Below are positions 21,841 to 23,446 of a stretch of DNA of 23,446 bases, piece by piece. The stretch spans positions 1 through 23,446 of IMG/VR virus record IMGVR_UViG_3300020420_000062; one strand, 5' to 3'. The position numbers and the translations under genes are program-made. Below the pieces are notes generated by a model. It had not been told where the DNA came from, searched no databases, and saw only the letters and a program-made list of their open reading frames with translations. The DNA comes from a virus. Every line of letters starts with the position of its first letter. Within the stretch, counting starts at the first letter, position 1.

Positions 21841-22755
21841 TTACGGAGTGGATCCAGATATTAACAAATCAATATCGTCTCTATTTCCGTCTGCTAAAGT
21901 AAATCTCAATAGACCACTTATCAATTCCTGACCATCAAATGTAGTCAATAAAGGAACTTGTTCTTCTGTTCCATCGTTTAATAGGAGTGGTAAGAAAGGA
22001 ACACTACTGCTACTAGTCCCACCACCGGATGTGGTAGATATTGTAGAAGGTATAAACTTACCACTCGTATCATCATATACAATACCTACAGGTTCTCCGC
22101 CCGCAACCAGAGTATCTATTTCTGACTGTGTGTGTCCGGAATATTCGAAGTTATTTAGTGCGTTCTGAACATTCTGTATATTATTTACAAGAGACTGTAT
22201 GTCTGCGCCAACCGAACCACCGCCAACTCCAAAGTCTCCAACATATCTCGCACCGGATATGTAGATTACATTTCCGTTGATTCCGTTTGGAAGATTGTTT
22301 CCAATAAAATGAAGAATACCACTTTGATAATCAAAGAACCATTCGTCATTGTTTCCAGAACCAGCTGCAAATATTTGACTTCCAGTAGATTGGGGGGTTG
22401 ACTCTCCGGAAGATTCGATGTATACTTTGACCTGATATGTAGAACCAAACTCCGGCGGAATCCAATCTGTCAATCCTGTGATCCATGTCCTATTCGCAGA
22501 AGCGGTCAAATCCTTTGTACATTCCACCGTACTGGTTTGGGAATCCAAATAAACACTAACATAGGTGTTAGAGGATGAAGGCATTACAGAGGGAATCTGT
22601 GCGGAATCTGACCACAATTTATCCCCTCTTATTAATAAAGGACTAGGAATGCTTTCGTTTGTCGCACCTTTGATTGAATTGATATCTGTCTTGGAAGCAC
22701 CATAACCGAGCTTCTTCCATAGATAGTCAATTTTTTGATCGTCGGAGATTGCCAT
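21841..22755 (-). CDS. Virion structural protein of T4-like marine phages (304 aa)
   Basis: The N-terminus MAISDDQKIDYLWKKLGYG, followed by SPLLIRGDKLWSDSAQIP, is a pattern I recall from virion structural proteins of cyanophage-type myoviruses. The middle has WITGLTDWIPPEFG and a WFFDYQSGILHFIG segment, typical of small baseplate/fibre beta domains. Residues about 180-210 form a short helical stretch (IQSLVNNIQNVQNAL) that could trimerise. The C-terminal part includes a Gly/Ser-rich linker and a beta end. The start at 22755 has a GAGG ribosome site, and the gene follows its upstream neighbour after 8 nt, so the two share a transcript. It is probably a baseplate or short-fibre component. Confidence 0.82.
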   Translation of the reverse strand: MAISDDQKIDYLWKKLGYGASKTDINSIKGATNESIPSPLLIRGDKLWSDSAQIPSVMPSSSNTYVSVYLDSQTSTVECTKDLTASANRTWITGLTDWIPPEFGSTYQVKVYIESSGESTPQSTGSQIFAAGSGNNDEWFFDYQSGILHFIGNNLPNGINGNVIYISGARYVGDFGVGGGSVGADIQSLVNNIQNVQNALNNFEYSGHTQSEIDTLVAGGEPVGIVYDDTSGKFIPSTISTTSGGGTSSSSVPFLPLLLNDGTEEQVPLLTTFDGQELISGLLRFTLADGNRDDIDLLISGSTP

Positions 22756-22763
22756 TATTGCCT

Positions 22764-23446
22764 CTATGTGATACTAATAGAATTGACTGACTGACCAGTG
22801 TTCAATGCAATTCTAACCAATGCAACATTTCCTGTTGCGTTTGTCAAGTTCTCTGTTCCCAATGTCATTCTATACGCACCACTCAATGTGGTGTTTGATT
22901 GTATTCTATCTGAACCTGTAGACGCACAACCATTACTTCCGTTTCCTCCAGCAGCAGTATCCTCGCCAGGCACACCAGCACCAGCATACTGAACCGAACA
23001 ATCCAACCATCCGTTGATCGTACTGGAGTTGTCTATTGTAGTGCCGGGCGCTGCAATCCAAATACCACTGATACCTCCAGAGGATATATTGATATTGAAG
23101 TTTGCGGTCACTGTTCTTCTGAACGCAAAAGTAAAATATTGAATTCCCGTGTCTCCACTTCTATCAGGCCCTACTGGAAGATATCCAGAAGTATAATCTG
23201 CGACACTATGAGTCAATCTTCCTAACCTTACTGTTGCTTCTTGTGTTCCCACTACGCCCGGATCTGATGACTCTGTGTAAAGACTATTTGTATAGTAATT
23301 TGTTGAGTCACTTATAGAAGGATTATCTGTAGTATCTGAAGCAAAGTCGAATATCCTCACTCCGTTGTCGTTAAAACCATCTCCAAGAGATGAACTTACA
23401 GGTATGGATGTTTCGTTGATACCTGTCTGATTTGCGGTATGAACTT
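22764..23446 (-). CDS. Virion structural protein, 5'-truncated by the window edge
   Basis: The frame is open through the right edge. A GTG at 23360 could be read as a start, but coding continues in frame upstream of it (NETSIPVSSSLGDGFND, directly before GVRIFDF), so the true N-terminus lies outside. At least 227 residues are visible. The C-terminal part has FTFAFRRTVTANFNI, ISGIWIAAPGTTIDNSS and GWLDCSVQYAGAGVPGED, a set I recall from structural proteins of marine T4-like phages. It is beta-rich with Gly/Ser/Thr/Asn loops and has three Cys, two of them in the DC and GC(A) contexts. It lies 8 nt upstream of the 304-aa structural gene and is probably a baseplate or fibre component. Confidence 0.8.
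   Translation of the reverse strand, partial: VHTANQTGINETSIPVSSSLGDGFNDNGVRIFDFASDTTDNPSISDSTNYYTNSLYTESSDPGVVGTQEATVRLGRLTHSVADYTSGYLPVGPDRSGDTGIQYFTFAFRRTVTANFNINISSGGISGIWIAAPGTTIDNSSTINGWLDCSVQYAGAGVPGEDTAAGGNGSNGCASTGSDRIQSNTTLSGAYRMTLGTENLTNATGNVALVRIALNTGQSVNSISIT

Noticed and set aside
23358-23360. GTG as the start of the rightmost gene
   Set aside because: The frame stays open and protein-like upstream to the window edge, and no ribosome site precedes the GTG.

Overview
The window looks like late structural DNA from a T4-like (myovirus-type) marine tailed phage. All 15 genes I support lie on the minus strand, packed tightly and mostly preceded by Shine-Dalgarno sequences. Five perfect T4-type late promoter boxes (TATAAATA, minus strand) sit in intergenic gaps. 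Several proteins resemble, from memory, virion proteins of cyanophage-like or pelagiphage-like myoviruses. The DNA is moderately AT-rich. The host cannot be determined from this stretch. There are no tRNAs, integrases, CRISPR arrays or replication genes.

Layout in the direction of transcription (right to left). At 23446-21841 are a 5'-truncated virion protein gene and a 304-aa virion protein gene. A late promoter (21824-21817) then leads into a 1998-aa giant structural protein and a 144-aa fibre-like protein. A second late promoter (15302-15295) drives an 857-aa repetitive tail fibre (12649-15222), which ends at a strong palindromic terminator (12605-12631). A third late promoter (12582-12575) drives two small overlapping helical genes (12126-12546).

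Next comes the most striking part: six consecutive paralogous genes (1387-12006). They share an N-terminal helical module that is itself a tandem duplication, then a short linker and a small 'LYI..G..W' domain, but they carry very different C-terminal heads. One has a cupredoxin-like domain. Two have no head. One 1336-aa giant carries two seven-bladed beta-propellers with a LamG-type lectin fold and a carbohydrate-binding-like sandwich between them. Two carry a cadherin-like domain plus a propeller. The array looks like a set of interchangeable receptor-binding or decoration proteins built on a common virion anchor.

The window ends with an orphan Lys/Asn-rich protein (341-1360), whose late promoter lies so close to the ATG that its message would be essentially leaderless. 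Last is the start of a probable neck (gp13-like) gene (1-305). In T4 the order is baseplate/fibre genes (9-12, wac) followed by neck genes (13, 14), so the fibre/adhesin array here appears to occupy the position of that variable block. Family assignments come from reading motifs by eye. No database search was possible.
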